A stretch of DNA of 64,000 nucleotides from Burkholderia ubonensis (GCF_001718695.1 NZ_CP013422.1:186001-250000); one strand, 5' to 3'; shown: positions 38,101 to 47,105, numbered from the stretch's first letter. A program made the numbers and translations. Notes: generated by a model from the letters alone, not told the origin.

Positions 38101-41100
38101 GGCGCTGCGAGCGCTACGTCGACGGTCGACAGCAACAGTTCGGGTAGCGATCACCACGGCAGCTATTCGGAAACGTTGCACACGTCCGACCAGACCGTCG
38201 TTGGCACGACGGTGCATAGCGGCAATACCTTGAGCGTTGCTTCGGGCAAGGACATCAGCGTCATCGGAAGCACGATCTTGCTTGACCAGGGCAACGTGGG
38301 CCTGATGGCGGTCGGCAACGTGAACGTCGGCGCGGCGACCGAAACGCACGTGTCGAACATGAACGAATCGCACGACCACAGCGGCGTTGCAAGTCATGCG
38401 AGCGCGACAAACCGCGTCGACCAGACCACCACGTATGCCAATGGCAGCGCGATTTCGGCTGACGGCGTAACGGTCGTCAGCGGGAAAGACATCAACGTCA
38501 CCGGTAGCGCCATTGTCGGGACGCACGACGTGGCGCTGTCCGCTAAAAACAACGTCAACATCACGGCGGCGACCGACACGTATCAGGACAACGAGTATCA
38601 CCAAGAGAAGCATTCGGGCTTGTCTGGCTCGGGTGGACTTGGCATTACGATCGGATCGAGCGAACAGAGCGACCGGTATAACGCGGCTTCGACGACGCAG
38701 AGCCAGTCGCGCAGTACGGTCGGCAGCGTTGAAGGCAACGTGACCGTATCGGGCGGGAAGGACGTCCATATCAGCGGCAGCGATTTCGTGGCAGGCAAGG
38801 CGGCGGGCGACGTCGACGGAAACACGGGCAATATCAGTATCACCGGGCAGAACGTGACGATTGATCCAGGGCAGGATGTGGCGCAATCGCACGATCAACG
38901 CGAAGCGCATTCGAGTGGCCTGACCGTTGCCGTGACCGGTACGCCGTACGATACGGTACGCAACCTGAAGGCGAATGCGTCGTCGGGTAACGCCTTCCAG
39001 CGCGGCCAAGCAGTGGGCAACGAGATCGGCGCAAGCGCGGCAGACGTGCCGGGGATCTCCGTGTCGTACGGACAGAGCCGTAGCAGCTCTACGACCGATA
39101 TGTCGAGTTTGACGAACTTGGGAAGCACGGTTCGCGGTGGTGGAAACGTGACCGTGAAAGCGACTGGCGGCGCGCAGAAGGACGCGAACGGCAACATCGT
39201 GGATGGCGATATTTCCGTGATCGGCTCGGCAATCAGCGCGGGCGGCACGGCGACGCTGGATGCGAACCGTAACGTCAACTTGCAGGCATCGACTGATCAC
39301 TTGCAGCAGTCGACACAATCGTCCGGTTCGTCATGGGGCGTTCAAGCGGCATCGCCGAGCCTGGGCGATTTGGGGCGCTGGGTGGGTGGCACGGCGAACA
39401 CGGGTGGCAACAGCCCGTCGCCGTACAATGCGAGCCGGAGCAATTCGGACGGCAGCCAGACGATGACGCAGCAAACGGCGGCATCGGTCACGGGTAATAG
39501 CGTCGTCATCAAGAGCAAGACGGGCGACATCAACGTCGTCGGCTCGGGCATCAGTGGAACGCAGGGCGTCGATCTCGTCGCCACACAGGGCGCAATCAAC
39601 GTGCTGGCCGGGCTTGACACGAGTACGAGCCACCAGGAATCGAGCAGTCAGCAGATCGGCAGTCTGGGCAGTAACGGCACGGCTACCGGTTTTAGCGTCG
39701 GTGTGGCGAAGAACCATAGTGTCCAGGACACGGCTTCGCAGACCCAAAGCACGATGCGCAGCCAGATCGTCAGCGGCAACGGCAACGTGACGCTCGATGC
39801 GAAGCAGGACATCACGGTCGCCGGTTCCGATTTGAGCGCGGGTAAGGATCTGACGCTGATCGGCAAGAACCTGAATCTCGATCCGGGTACGGACGCGACA
39901 CAGAGCCGGATGAGTCAGGATTCCAGTCAGTTCGGCGTGAGCGTGGCGCTTGGCGGTGCGATCGGGAACGCCGTCGCGCAAGCCAATCAAGCATTTGCGC
40001 AGCCCGCGCGCGGGGGCGATTCGCGGTTGGCGGCGCTGGACAAGGCACAGGCCGGACTTGCGGCGTACAACGCGTATCAAGTTGGTACGGCGTTGAGCAA
40101 GGGGCCGACGAGTCAACCGTTGATCAAGGCCACGGTGAGCATCGGAGGCGGCTCGAGCCATAGTGACTCGCAGAGCAGTTCCCTGTCGAACGACGGCAGC
40201 ACGCTGCACGCGGGCGGCAACGTGAACCTGATCGCGACCGGCAGCGGTAAGCAGGACGCGAGTGGCTTTGCGACGGATGGCGACATCAACGCGCGTGGTA
40301 CGCAGATTTCCGGGCAGAACGTGACGTTGAATGCGGCGCGCGACATCAATCTCCAAAGCGCCCAGGACACGAACCAACTTGCGAGCCACAACAGTAGCAG
40401 CGGAGGTAGCGTCGGTGTCGGGCTGGGTATCGGAGGACAGCAGAACGGCTTCACGCTGGAATTGGCCGCGAATGCATCCAAAGGCCATGCGAATGGCCAA
40501 GGCGTGACCAATCGTGACACGCAAATTACCGCGGGCGATACGTTGTCGATGACGAGCGGGCGGGATACGAATTTGCGTGGCGCGGAGGTCTCGGGCAATG
40601 CGGTCAATACGAGTGTTGGGCGCGACCTCAATATCGCGAGCCAACAGGACACCGCCACGTACGACAGTAAGCAGTCGAGCGCTGGATTCCAGGCAAGCAT
40701 TTGCGTGCCTCCGTTCTGCTACGGCCAGACCGTTAGCGGTAGCGCGAGCGCGAGCCAGCAGAACATCAACGCGAACTACCAGTCGGTGAACCAGCAAAGC
40801 GGCATCTATGCAGGCACGGGCGGGTATGACGTGAATGTCCGGAACCATACGCAGCTTGACGGCGGTGTGATCGCGAGCACGGCGACGCCGGACAAGAACA
40901 GTTTGTCGACCCAGACGCTGGGCTTCACGAATCTGGAAAATCACGCGAGCTATTCGGGCGATACGGTCGGCTTCAGTGCGAGTGGCGGTTTTGGTTGGAG
41001 CGGGCCGGGCGGAGCCATGTTGAAGACACCGGTCACCTCGATCGCGAACAAGTTGCCTGGGCCGCAGAACTCGCAAGGTTTGGGACCGAGCGGATTCTCG

Positions 41101-42639
41101 GCGGCGGGCACGAGCAGCGACGCGTCGGGGACGACGTATGCGGCGGTGAGTCCGGGCGCGATCACGGTGCGGGGCGACGCGGGTACCGGGCACGACAGCA
41201 CCGTCGGTTTGAGCCGCGACACGGCGAATGCGAATGGTGCGGTACAGAACACGTTCAATGCGCAGAACGTGCAGAACGACATTGCGGTTCAGCAGTCGGT
41301 CGGACAGGTCGGCATGCAGGTGGTCGGTGACGTGGCGGATGCGCTTCAAAACCGCGCGAAGGCCAACGCACGCGATGCTCAGCAACGACTGGATCAAGCA
41401 AATGCGATTCACGATGACGCGGCGGCTCAGCAAGCTCAGGCAGATTTGACTGCCGCGAATGCACAGGTGGCGATGTGGGGGCCAGATGGGGCTGCGCGCA
41501 TCGCTTCGCATGCAGGAGTTGCTGGAATCGGTGCAGCGATGGGCGGGGGCAATGTGGCGGGCGCAATCGGCGGCACGGTGGCGGGTGACATGGTGGGCAA
41601 TGCTGCGAGTGGCGCGCTGGGTGATACGCTTGGTGGCACGGTGCTGGGGAACGTCGCATCGGGATTGGCTGGTGCGGCGGTAGGTGGCGCGATCGGCGGG
41701 GCGGCTGGCGCACTGAGTGGTGCGAATGGTGCGTTGAGCGCCGATCTCTATAACCGGCAGTTGCATCCGAATGAAAAGCAGAAGCTGGCGCAGTTGCAAA
41801 AGGGACAACCGAAAGACGAACAGGACCGACTCGCCGATGCGGCGTGCTATCTGGTGCAGTGTGCGGCGCAGTTGTCGAGCAACGACCCGGCGTATGCGGC
41901 AGCGTTGGCGTCGCAACAGCGTGGTGCCGGCTATATAAGCGAACAGCAGGACCTGAAGGCGACAGGATTGTTCGTGTATAGTCTGTCTGATGTGCTGAAC
42001 GATCCGCTTAACGCGATGGGCGACTGGGCCCTCCAGCAGGCGAAGTCGGCAGGGCGCGGAGCAGCGAATCTCGGTAATGCGCTGCTGAAGAAGATCGCGC
42101 AAAATGGTCCGCAGGGCCCATATGTCAATCCGGACGATCTGAACGGGCCGAGCGGCGGGGGTAACGGGACGCCCCCCACTGCGACGGCTGTTGTTACGCC
42201 GATTCCATGTCCGGCGGGCCCAGGTGCTTGCGGCATGGCGATAACGCCAGTGGTAACGCCGGGGGCACCTACAATGTCTGCGGGCGGGGGCGATGGACAG
42301 CCGTCCGTGAACGACAGCACCGGCGATCTTGCAAGTGCAGCAAACCAACCATTCAAGGATGGGCAAGCAATAACAAATGCTGGTCGCTCCGTTACCAAAC
42401 ATCCCGAATACTTCGGTTTCGACTCTACACAAGATCTCAGACAGGTTTACCGAAGTGACGCGCAATTGAATGAATTGGCTGCGAATGCGGTACAAGATAT
42501 CCTGCAAAATGGCACAAAGACCACCGGCGCAGGTGGAAGGTATCCGAATGGATGGGTTACATACACACTTCCTGACGGTCGGGCGGCTAGCTGGACAACA
42601 TCGGGTGAGTTCATCGGATTTAGAGGGTTGCAGAAATGA
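32131..42639 (+). CDS. bcpA: CDI/two-partner-secretion exoprotein BcpA (CdiA-type toxin carrier)
   Basis: About 3,502 residues. The start at 32131 gives an extended signal peptide (MNKNQYRLVFSRVRGMLVAVEE); earlier in-frame codons precede it without homology. Residues about 70-200 form the TPS/haemagglutination domain (PNLGPNGSARIIVNQVNSPNPSQLRGFVEIAGQ, NPSGLVVDGGGF) recognised by the partner transporter. Then come long beta-helical FHA repeats, a non-repetitive block (about residues 1350-1790, with GCASYFAVNCAGG), more FHA repeats, a Gly/Ala-rich hydrophobic segment, and the SADLYNRQLHPNEKQ boundary (about 3,204) that marks the pretoxin region in Burkholderia CDI proteins. The last ~118 residues, after APTMSAGGGD, are the toxin: AT-richer, ending PDGRAASWTTSGEFIGFRGLQK. 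The immunity gene overlaps its stop codon. Delivered on contact, the C-terminus kills or inhibits non-immune kin (family knowledge). Confidence 0.95.
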   Translation: MNKNQYRLVFSRVRGMLVAVEETAHATGKVTKGEASRAVGDRVASASASFALRHAAFAVLVAAGITPMWANAQVVGAGANAPSVIQTQNGLQQVNITKPSGAGVSLNTYSQFDVPKPGVIVNNSPTLTNTQQAGYINGNPNLGPNGSARIIVNQVNSPNPSQLRGFVEIAGQRAEMIISNPSGLVVDGGGFINTSRAILTTGTPNLNPDGSLAGFSVTRGLIAVQGAGLNATNVDQVDLISRAVQANAAMYAKNLNVVAGANQVNHDTLEATRIQGDGAAPAVAIDVAQLGGMYSNRILLVGTEGGVGVRNAGTIAADAMGLTLTTDGRLIQSGKVSSAGNAAISAAGGVENSGTTYGQQSVSVNTGADVVNTGTLAAQHHVGVTAGSLNSTGLLGAGVNSDGSVTQTGDLQLATTGQLNATGKNVAGGNVSAKGYGVNLAGSTTAANGDLSLTATAGDVNFTNATASAQGAITANAAGTVINDRGNLTSGGATSLTGNDVSNRNGAVSSQGPLSVTAADQIANQSGVFVSQSTMALRGSTVANNQGTVQSAGRATVDAITIDNTAGRITSLNSDGMVLTATGQLTNAAGTTAAGAQGGVIGGNGDVTVQGGAIANHATITSNTNLHVAGQSIDNGSGSLQAAQNVAVDAAAHLANSGGTIMGQTAALNGTTLDNSSGTVQAQQVALTGTSLVNRGGTITQIGTGTMAVNVSGTLDNSSGGTLQTNGTDVTLAPAALVNDGGTIVHAGTGTLTLGNGAGSVSNVGGAIASNGHIAAQSGSLNNTSGSINAQSGLIAVVGGTLNNTNGKLLSNTELGSTSGTLTNDGGQIDASTNATIHTGSMTNQGGSIVAPNLSVTADATLDNSGGQLTANQLALSTPNLTNHGGTITQYGASAMGLNVSGTLDNSAAGVVQTNSTDLTLAPAQLNNAGGTITHAGAGTLTIEPGSGAGAVNNAGGTVVTKGNAVVGASGWDNTSGIFAAQGDIAATIAGDVNNAQGLVRAGASLSLTNGGALVNQGGHIQAGQTVAGDTSTLRIQSASIDNADGSIADLGAGQMTVQGGSQITNSNAGGVSGMGAITGNGDVMVNAASISNTQGGQLSGASLHVQGTTLDNSGGKIGSVANSSGNVDVTASAAITNTNGQISSTHDLTVTAPTLQGGGTYSAAHDASVNLQGDFSVTPDYQFNVGHDLAFALPGTFDNSGNVQSVNDLSVNAGNIVNSGALSAGGLLHTQSSNLSNTGSLVGGSVSLNATGTVSNVGPTALIGASDSNGKLEILAHDIENRDDATATDSMPTTAIFGMGKVVLAGGKDASGNYTNAALVNNSSALIQSGSDMELHADKVTSTRRVMSTTGSTSNVDPAVLAQYGISLSGCASYFAVNCAGGGQMIAGLRSDNITPAETAALIKQPGGMYIEPPHGGQWNSSYQYTTYTGTAVANMVTALSPAAQIVSGGKIDASSTGTLQNYWSSITAVGNLTMPQHYDSDGWAATGQQAPTVTVTYSGQYHYNNYDNSEHNWQLPFGDATFVTGHPGGYTQVAPADVKQYKLPGYDSTLGSNGTISGTGVSINNTAANASIPSLGLLPGQSVPGLMIGGLSGSASGTKSGASAVHGGVITVSPVIASATALNVLNNLTIPQGGLFKPTTAPNANYVIETNPAFTNQKNFISSDYFFGQLGVDLTHIPKRLGDGFYEQQLVRNQVTSLTGRAVLGPYTDLQTMYQQLMAAGASLEKTLNLSLGASLSAEQVSTLTSNVIMMETRVVDGQSVLVPVVYLAKASQQNVNGPLITATDIDLKDAQNFTNSGTVKADNTLAIQGKQIDNAFGALQSGGLMSLTTTGNVDLTSAKVKAGSLYLNAGGDLILDSAVKSDTRVSRDGATSVTTTLGPIAQLDVKGDAGIMTGGNVEQHAGALTVGGNLGMLIGGNYDLGTQQVGEQKIVQRANGVSNTDINGVVGSAVNVGGVSMIGVNGDLTASGAQINLGNGGTIAAKGNITLGAASATSTVDSNSSGSDHHGSYSETLHTSDQTVVGTTVHSGNTLSVASGKDISVIGSTILLDQGNVGLMAVGNVNVGAATETHVSNMNESHDHSGVASHASATNRVDQTTTYANGSAISADGVTVVSGKDINVTGSAIVGTHDVALSAKNNVNITAATDTYQDNEYHQEKHSGLSGSGGLGITIGSSEQSDRYNAASTTQSQSRSTVGSVEGNVTVSGGKDVHISGSDFVAGKAAGDVDGNTGNISITGQNVTIDPGQDVAQSHDQREAHSSGLTVAVTGTPYDTVRNLKANASSGNAFQRGQAVGNEIGASAADVPGISVSYGQSRSSSTTDMSSLTNLGSTVRGGGNVTVKATGGAQKDANGNIVDGDISVIGSAISAGGTATLDANRNVNLQASTDHLQQSTQSSGSSWGVQAASPSLGDLGRWVGGTANTGGNSPSPYNASRSNSDGSQTMTQQTAASVTGNSVVIKSKTGDINVVGSGISGTQGVDLVATQGAINVLAGLDTSTSHQESSSQQIGSLGSNGTATGFSVGVAKNHSVQDTASQTQSTMRSQIVSGNGNVTLDAKQDITVAGSDLSAGKDLTLIGKNLNLDPGTDATQSRMSQDSSQFGVSVALGGAIGNAVAQANQAFAQPARGGDSRLAALDKAQAGLAAYNAYQVGTALSKGPTSQPLIKATVSIGGGSSHSDSQSSSLSNDGSTLHAGGNVNLIATGSGKQDASGFATDGDINARGTQISGQNVTLNAARDINLQSAQDTNQLASHNSSSGGSVGVGLGIGGQQNGFTLELAANASKGHANGQGVTNRDTQITAGDTLSMTSGRDTNLRGAEVSGNAVNTSVGRDLNIASQQDTATYDSKQSSAGFQASICVPPFCYGQTVSGSASASQQNINANYQSVNQQSGIYAGTGGYDVNVRNHTQLDGGVIASTATPDKNSLSTQTLGFTNLENHASYSGDTVGFSASGGFGWSGPGGAMLKTPVTSIANKLPGPQNSQGLGPSGFSAAGTSSDASGTTYAAVSPGAITVRGDAGTGHDSTVGLSRDTANANGAVQNTFNAQNVQNDIAVQQSVGQVGMQVVGDVADALQNRAKANARDAQQRLDQANAIHDDAAAQQAQADLTAANAQVAMWGPDGAARIASHAGVAGIGAAMGGGNVAGAIGGTVAGDMVGNAASGALGDTLGGTVLGNVASGLAGAAVGGAIGGAAGALSGANGALSADLYNRQLHPNEKQKLAQLQKGQPKDEQDRLADAACYLVQCAAQLSSNDPAYAAALASQQRGAGYISEQQDLKATGLFVYSLSDVLNDPLNAMGDWALQQAKSAGRGAANLGNALLKKIAQNGPQGPYVNPDDLNGPSGGGNGTPPTATAVVTPIPCPAGPGACGMAITPVVTPGAPTMSAGGGDGQPSVNDSTGDLASAANQPFKDGQAITNAGRSVTKHPEYFGFDSTQDLRQVYRSDAQLNELAANAVQDILQNGTKTTGAGGRYPNGWVTYTLPDGRAASWTTSGEFIGFRGLQK
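34195..35060 (+). repeat. Two long internal repeats in the bcpA stick
   Basis: About 300-bp units at 34195-34490 and 34765-35060 encode the same pattern: NxGGTITQ, VSGTLDNS, QTN(G/S)TD(V/L)TLAPA, GGTI(V/T)HAG(T/A)GTLT, then VNNxGG. They are diverged direct repeats within the FHA beta-helix region and show how the stick lengthens by duplication. Confidence 0.75.
40754..42295 (+). repeat. Direct repeat arm A (3' part of bcpA)
   Basis: 1,542 bp encoding the last FHA repeats, hydrophobic segment and pretoxin region up to MSAGGG. Reappears at 45564-47105, offset exactly 4,810 bp and without indels. By eye there are about 15 mismatches, at the two ends; the central ~1.1 kb looks identical. The toxin codons begin immediately after the repeat end. 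Confidence 0.93.
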
Positions 42640-42884
42640 GCTATGGTTTGATCTTTGAAAAAGTTGGCGACATCAATAGCTTGTATCCGTACATCTGTGT
42701 CTATATGCAGGGTGAAAGCAATCCCTTTATGGAAGTAGGTGTTACCGAAGAAAAGCAGCTTGCATTCACCTTTTATGTGAATGATAAGAACGTTGCGTTA
42801 TCTGTTGAACAGTGGGATGAGATCGCAAAGCGTGGTCGTGAATTCTTGCCTAGGGCAATAGCTGACGAAGACGCATCTATGTAA
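42636..42884 (+). CDS. bcpI: CDI immunity protein BcpI (cognate to the bcpA toxin)
   Basis: 82-residue acidic cytosolic protein (SYGLIFEKVGDINSLYPYICVYMQGESNPFMEVGVTEEKQLAF ... SVEQWDEIAKRGREFLPRAIADEDASM). It overlaps the toxin stop codon by ATGA, the classic toxin-immunity coupling, and has the same low GC. The EQWDEIxxRGxEFLPRAI ending recurs in small immunity proteins of polymorphic toxins. Function as immunity is inferred from position; no structure recognised. Confidence 0.85.
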   Translation: MSYGLIFEKVGDINSLYPYICVYMQGESNPFMEVGVTEEKQLAFTFYVNDKNVALSVEQWDEIAKRGREFLPRAIADEDASM

Positions 42885-43093
42885 ACACAAAGGCAAACTT
42901 GGGCGCGCGCCGGGTTCGTGCTTTATGGCTTCGCGATCGCGCTGATGATCCTATTGAGGGCAAAGCGATTTTGAATGTTCAAAATTCCTGCCCTACGGCA
43001 GGATAGGCGTACGCCGGTTATTGCCCGGACAGCGAGCAGTACAATGGGGTATGCGAACTCGACGCTGACGTACCGGCTGCCTAAAAGCACACT
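42885..43093. other. Scar between bcpI and the broken primase
   Basis: 209 bp without a gene, containing a 7-bp hairpin (42986-42992 with 42997-43003, loop CTAC) but no T-run. In-frame stop codons just before 43085 cut off the 5' part of the primase frame, so the junction of unrelated DNA lies near here. Confidence 0.45.
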
Positions 43094-45367
43094 GTGGCGG
43101 GCCGTGCGGTGCGCGAGCAGTTGCAGCGGCTGGGGGTGATGCGGGCGACGGGCTACGAGCAGATGGGCGGGTGCGTGGTGGTGCCGGTGCTGGGCGAGGA
43201 GGAAGAAGGCGACGATCGCGGCCGGGTGTGGCAGATGTACGGGTGGCGCACGGCGGACGCGAAGATGGGCCGCGATGGGGTGCGACACCTGTACCTGGGC
43301 GTACCGCTGCGTGGGGTGTGGAACGTGTCGGCGCTGATGGCGGATCGCGAGATTATCGTGTGCGAATCGCTGATCGATGCGATGACGTTCTGGTGCGCGG
43401 GCTATCGCAATGTGATCGCGGCGTACGGCGTGAACGGCTTTACGGACGACCACTGGGCCGCACTGAAGCGGTACGGTACGCGGCGGGTGCTGATCGCATA
43501 TGACCGCGACGATGCGGGCGATGCGGCAGCGGCCACGCTTGCGACGGAACTGCTGGAAACCGGCATCGAGTGTTTCCGGGTGCTGTTCCCGAAGGGGATG
43601 GATGCGAACGAGTATGCGCGCAAGGTGCAGCCTGCGCAAAAGGGCCTGGGGCTGCTGCTGCAACAGTCCGAATGGCTGGGCAAGGGGAAGCGGTCCGGCG
43701 TGAGCACGGCGGTCATGGGGGCGCCGCACCTGTCGGCTAGAAAGGAAGCGTCTTCTGGTGCGCAGACCTCGCCGGTTCTGGCAACGCCTGCCGTTGCGCC
43801 CACGCCCGAACATCCCGAACCTGCTTCCTCTTTAGCCGCGATGGCCGCACCGGATAAACCGCTGTTGCCTGAATTGCCGCGCGCGTTGCCACCTGTGCCG
43901 GCCACTGCGCCGGCGACGGAGCCTGAACCGGTCGAGGCCGAAGGCGCGGCGGGCGAACTGCTGCTGACGTTTGGCGAACGGCACTGGCGGCTGCGGGGCT
44001 GGCAGAAGAATCTCGGCCCCGAGCAGATGCGGGTGAATGCGCAGGTGCGCAACGAAAACGGGTATCACATTGATACGCTGGATGTGTACAGCGCGAAGCA
44101 GCGTGCGGCGTATATCAAGGTGGCGTCAATCGAACTGGGTTGCCAGGAAGAGACGGTCAAGCGGGGTCTTGGGCGGGTGTTGCTGAAGCTGGAGGCGTTG
44201 CAGGATGCGGCGATTCAGGCGGCGCTCGCGCCGAAGGACGCCGCGCCGGTGCTCGATGATGAAGCGCAGCGCGCGGCGCTCGAGCTGCTGAAGTCGCCGG
44301 AGCTGGTTGAGCGCATCGTGGCCGACATGGACCGCTGCGGGATCGTCGGGGAGTCGGCGAACCTGCTGGCGGGCTATCTCGCGGCGGTGTCGCGCAAGCT
44401 CGATGCGCCGCTGGCGATCCTGATCCAGTCGACCAGCGCGGCGGGCAAGACGTCGCTGATGGACGCGGTGCTGAACCTGATGCCCGACGAGGAGCGCATC
44501 CAGTACAGCGCGATGACGGGGCAAAGCCTGTTCTATCTGGGCGAGACGGATTTGCAGCACAAGATTCTGGCGATCGCGGAAGAGGAAGGGGTGCGGCAGG
44601 CGGCGTATGCATTGAAGCTGTTGCAGTCCGATGGCGAACTGACGATTGCCTCGACGGGCAAGGACGAAGCGACCGGCAACCTGGTGACGAAGCAGTACCG
44701 GGTGAAGGGTCCGGTGATGCTGATGCTGACGACGACGGCGATCGACGTCGATGAAGAGCTGCTGAACCGGTGTCTGGTGCTGACGATCAACGAGACGCGC
44801 GAGCAGACGCGGGCGATTCACGTGCGCCAGCGGGCGGCGCAGACGCTTGAAGGGCTGCTGGCCGCAACGGATCGCGAGGCGGTCACGGCGCTGCACCGCA
44901 ACGCGCAGCGGCTATTGAAACCGGTGCACGTGGTCAATCCGTTCGCCCACCTGCTGACGTTCCTGGACGACAAGACGAGAACGCGTCGTGACCACGTGAA
45001 ATACCTGACGCTGATCCGCTCGATTGCACTGCTGCACCAGCACCAGCGCGAAGTGAAGCGGGTTGAGCATCGCGGCCAGACGCTCGACTACATTGAGGTG
45101 ACGCGCGACGATATTGCGCTGGCCAACCGCATCGCGCACGACGTACTGGGGCGCACGCTCGATGAACTGCCGCCGCAGACGCGGCGGCTGCTGACGTTGC
45201 TGTCCGACTGGGTGATGGCGCAGTGCGCGGCCCGCGACGAGACGCGTGAGGCGTTCCGGTTCACGCGGCGCGAGGTGCGCGCGGCGAGGCTACGACTCCG
45301 TCTCTGGGTACCACCGACAGTATTGCGGGCGGCGTACCTAGCCGAGTACAGTCGCGAATCAACGTGA
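43094..45367 (+). pseudogene. Broken TOPRIM primase / AAA ATPase fragment of a mobile element
   Basis: A 757-codon frame truncated at both ends. The N-terminal part (REQLQRLGVMRATGYEQMGGCVVVPVL, VCESLIDAMTFWCAGYRNVIAAYGVNGF, VLIAYDRDDAGDAA) is a TOPRIM-type primase domain with the DxD pair; the expected CHC2 zinc finger in front is missing. A Pro-rich linker follows, then an ATPase with Walker A STSAAGKTS near residue 449 and a helix-rich end. After TRREVRAA (about 45290) the frame runs into a toxin scrap. Such primases belong to integrative elements or plasmids; this one is an inserted remnant inside the CDI locus. No ribosome-binding site precedes the GTG. Confidence 0.8.
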
Positions 45368-45569
45368 CCAACGACGGCATGGATCACATAGGTGATCGAC
45401 ACCTCGACCCTACGGTGAATGCGAGCCAGTTTTCGATTAATGAAAGCGACCTTAAAACGTTGTTGCAAAGCCCGGCCACGGTTTCTACACCAGTGAGCCG
45501 AACCATTCAGAGCGGTGGGGACATCAACTACGTCCGGGAGGTTAATGCTGGACAAGTGATCGGGCCAGC
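45304..45569 (+). pseudogene. Displaced CDI toxin scrap (DGMDHI..RH type)
   Basis: In frame with 45364, about 85 codons read ...SRVQSRINVTNDGMDHIGDRHLDPTVNASQFSINESDLKTLLQ, VSTPVSRTIQSGGDINYVREVNAGQVIG. The pattern of a basic/His motif, SQFSI..L..LLQ, and YVREVN.G..IG is one I associate with C-terminal toxin domains of Burkholderia haemagglutinins. It lacks a start, joins the primase scrap on the left and repeat arm B on the right, and is out of frame with arm B, so it is dead. Confidence 0.65.
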
Positions 45570-47105
45570 AGAACATCAACGCGAACTACCAGTCGGTGAA
45601 CCAGCAAAGCGGGATCTATGCAGGCACGGGCGGGTACGACGTGAATGTCGGAAACCATACGCAGCTTGACGGCGGTGTGATCGCGAGCACGGCGACGCCG
45701 GACAAGAACAGTTTGTCGACCCAGACGCTGGGCTTCACGAATCTGGAAAATCACGCGAGCTATTCGGGCGATACGGTCGGCTTCAGTGCGAGTGGCGGTT
45801 TTGGTTGGAGCGGGCCGGGCGGAGCCATGTTGAAGACACCGGTCACCTCGATCGCGAACAAGTTGCCTGGGCCGCAGAACTCGCAAGGTTTGGGACCGAG
45901 CGGATTCTCGGCGGCGGGCACGAGCAGCGACGCGTCGGGGACGACGTATGCGGCGGTGAGTCCGGGCGCGATCACGGTGCGGGGCGACGCGGGTACCGGG
46001 CACGACAGCACCGTCGGTTTGAGCCGCGACACGGCGAATGCGAATGGTGCGGTACAGAACACGTTCAATGCGCAGAACGTGCAGAACGACATTGCGGTTC
46101 AGCAGTCGGTCGGACAGGTCGGCATGCAGGTGGTCGGTGACGTGGCGGATGCGCTTCAAAACCGCGCGAAGGCCAACGCACGCGATGCTCAGCAACGACT
46201 GGATCAAGCAAATGCGATTCACGATGACGCGGCGGCTCAGCAAGCTCAGGCAGATTTGACTGCCGCGAATGCACAGGTGGCGATGTGGGGGCCAGATGGG
46301 GCTGCGCGCATCGCTTCGCATGCAGGAGTTGCTGGAATCGGTGCAGCGATGGGCGGGGGCAATGTGGCGGGCGCAATCGGCGGCACGGTGGCGGGTGACA
46401 TGGTGGGCAATGCTGCGAGTGGCGCGCTGGGTGATACGCTTGGTGGCACGGTGCTGGGGAACGTCGCATCGGGATTGGCTGGTGCGGCGGTAGGTGGCGC
46501 GATCGGCGGGGCGGCTGGCGCACTGAGTGGTGCGAATGGTGCGTTGAGCGCCGATCTCTATAACCGGCAGTTGCATCCGAATGAAAAGCAGAAGCTGGCG
46601 CAGTTGCAAAAGGGACAACCGAAAGACGAACAGGACCGACTCGCCGATGCGGCGTGCTATCTGGTGCAGTGTGCGGCGCAGTTGTCGAGCAACGACCCGG
46701 CGTATGCGGCAGCGTTGGCGTCGCAACAGCGTGGTGCCGGCTATATAAGCGAACAGCAGGACCTGAAGGCGACAGGATTGTTCGTGTATAGCCTGTCTGA
46801 TGAGCTGAACGATCCGCTTAACGCGATGGGCGACTGGGCCCTCCAGCAGGCGAAGTCGGCAGGGCGCGGAGCCACGAATCTCGGTAATGCGTTGCTGAAG
46901 AAGATCGCGCAAAATGGTCCGCAGGGCCCATATGTCAATCCGGACGATCTGAACGGGCCGAGCGGCGGGGGTAACGGGACGCCCCCGACTGCGACGGCTG
47001 TTGTTACGCCGATTCCATGTCCGGCGGGCCCCGGTGCTTGCGGCATGGCGGTAACGCCAGTGGTAACGCCGGGGGCGCCTACAATGTCCGCGGGCGGGAG
47101 CGATG
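45564..47105 (+). repeat. Direct repeat arm B (orphan copy of the bcpA 3' region)
   Basis: Second copy of 40754-42295, offset 4,810 bp, no length change. The homology begins abruptly at GCCAGCAGAACATC after the toxin scrap and ends at the codon where the new toxin starts. Positioned for homologous exchange with arm A. Confidence 0.93.

Noticed and set aside
36496..42507. Two very long minus-strand reading frames (940 and 1,058 codons) opposite bcpA, repeated in part opposite arm B
   Set aside because: They are Arg/His/Ala-rich, lack domains and start signals, and mirror the codon pattern of bcpA; the second recurs at 45542-46912 only because the DNA is duplicated.
42986..43003. Terminator after bcpI
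   Set aside because: The 7-bp hairpin is not followed by a T-run and lies in recombination scar DNA; kept only as a remark.
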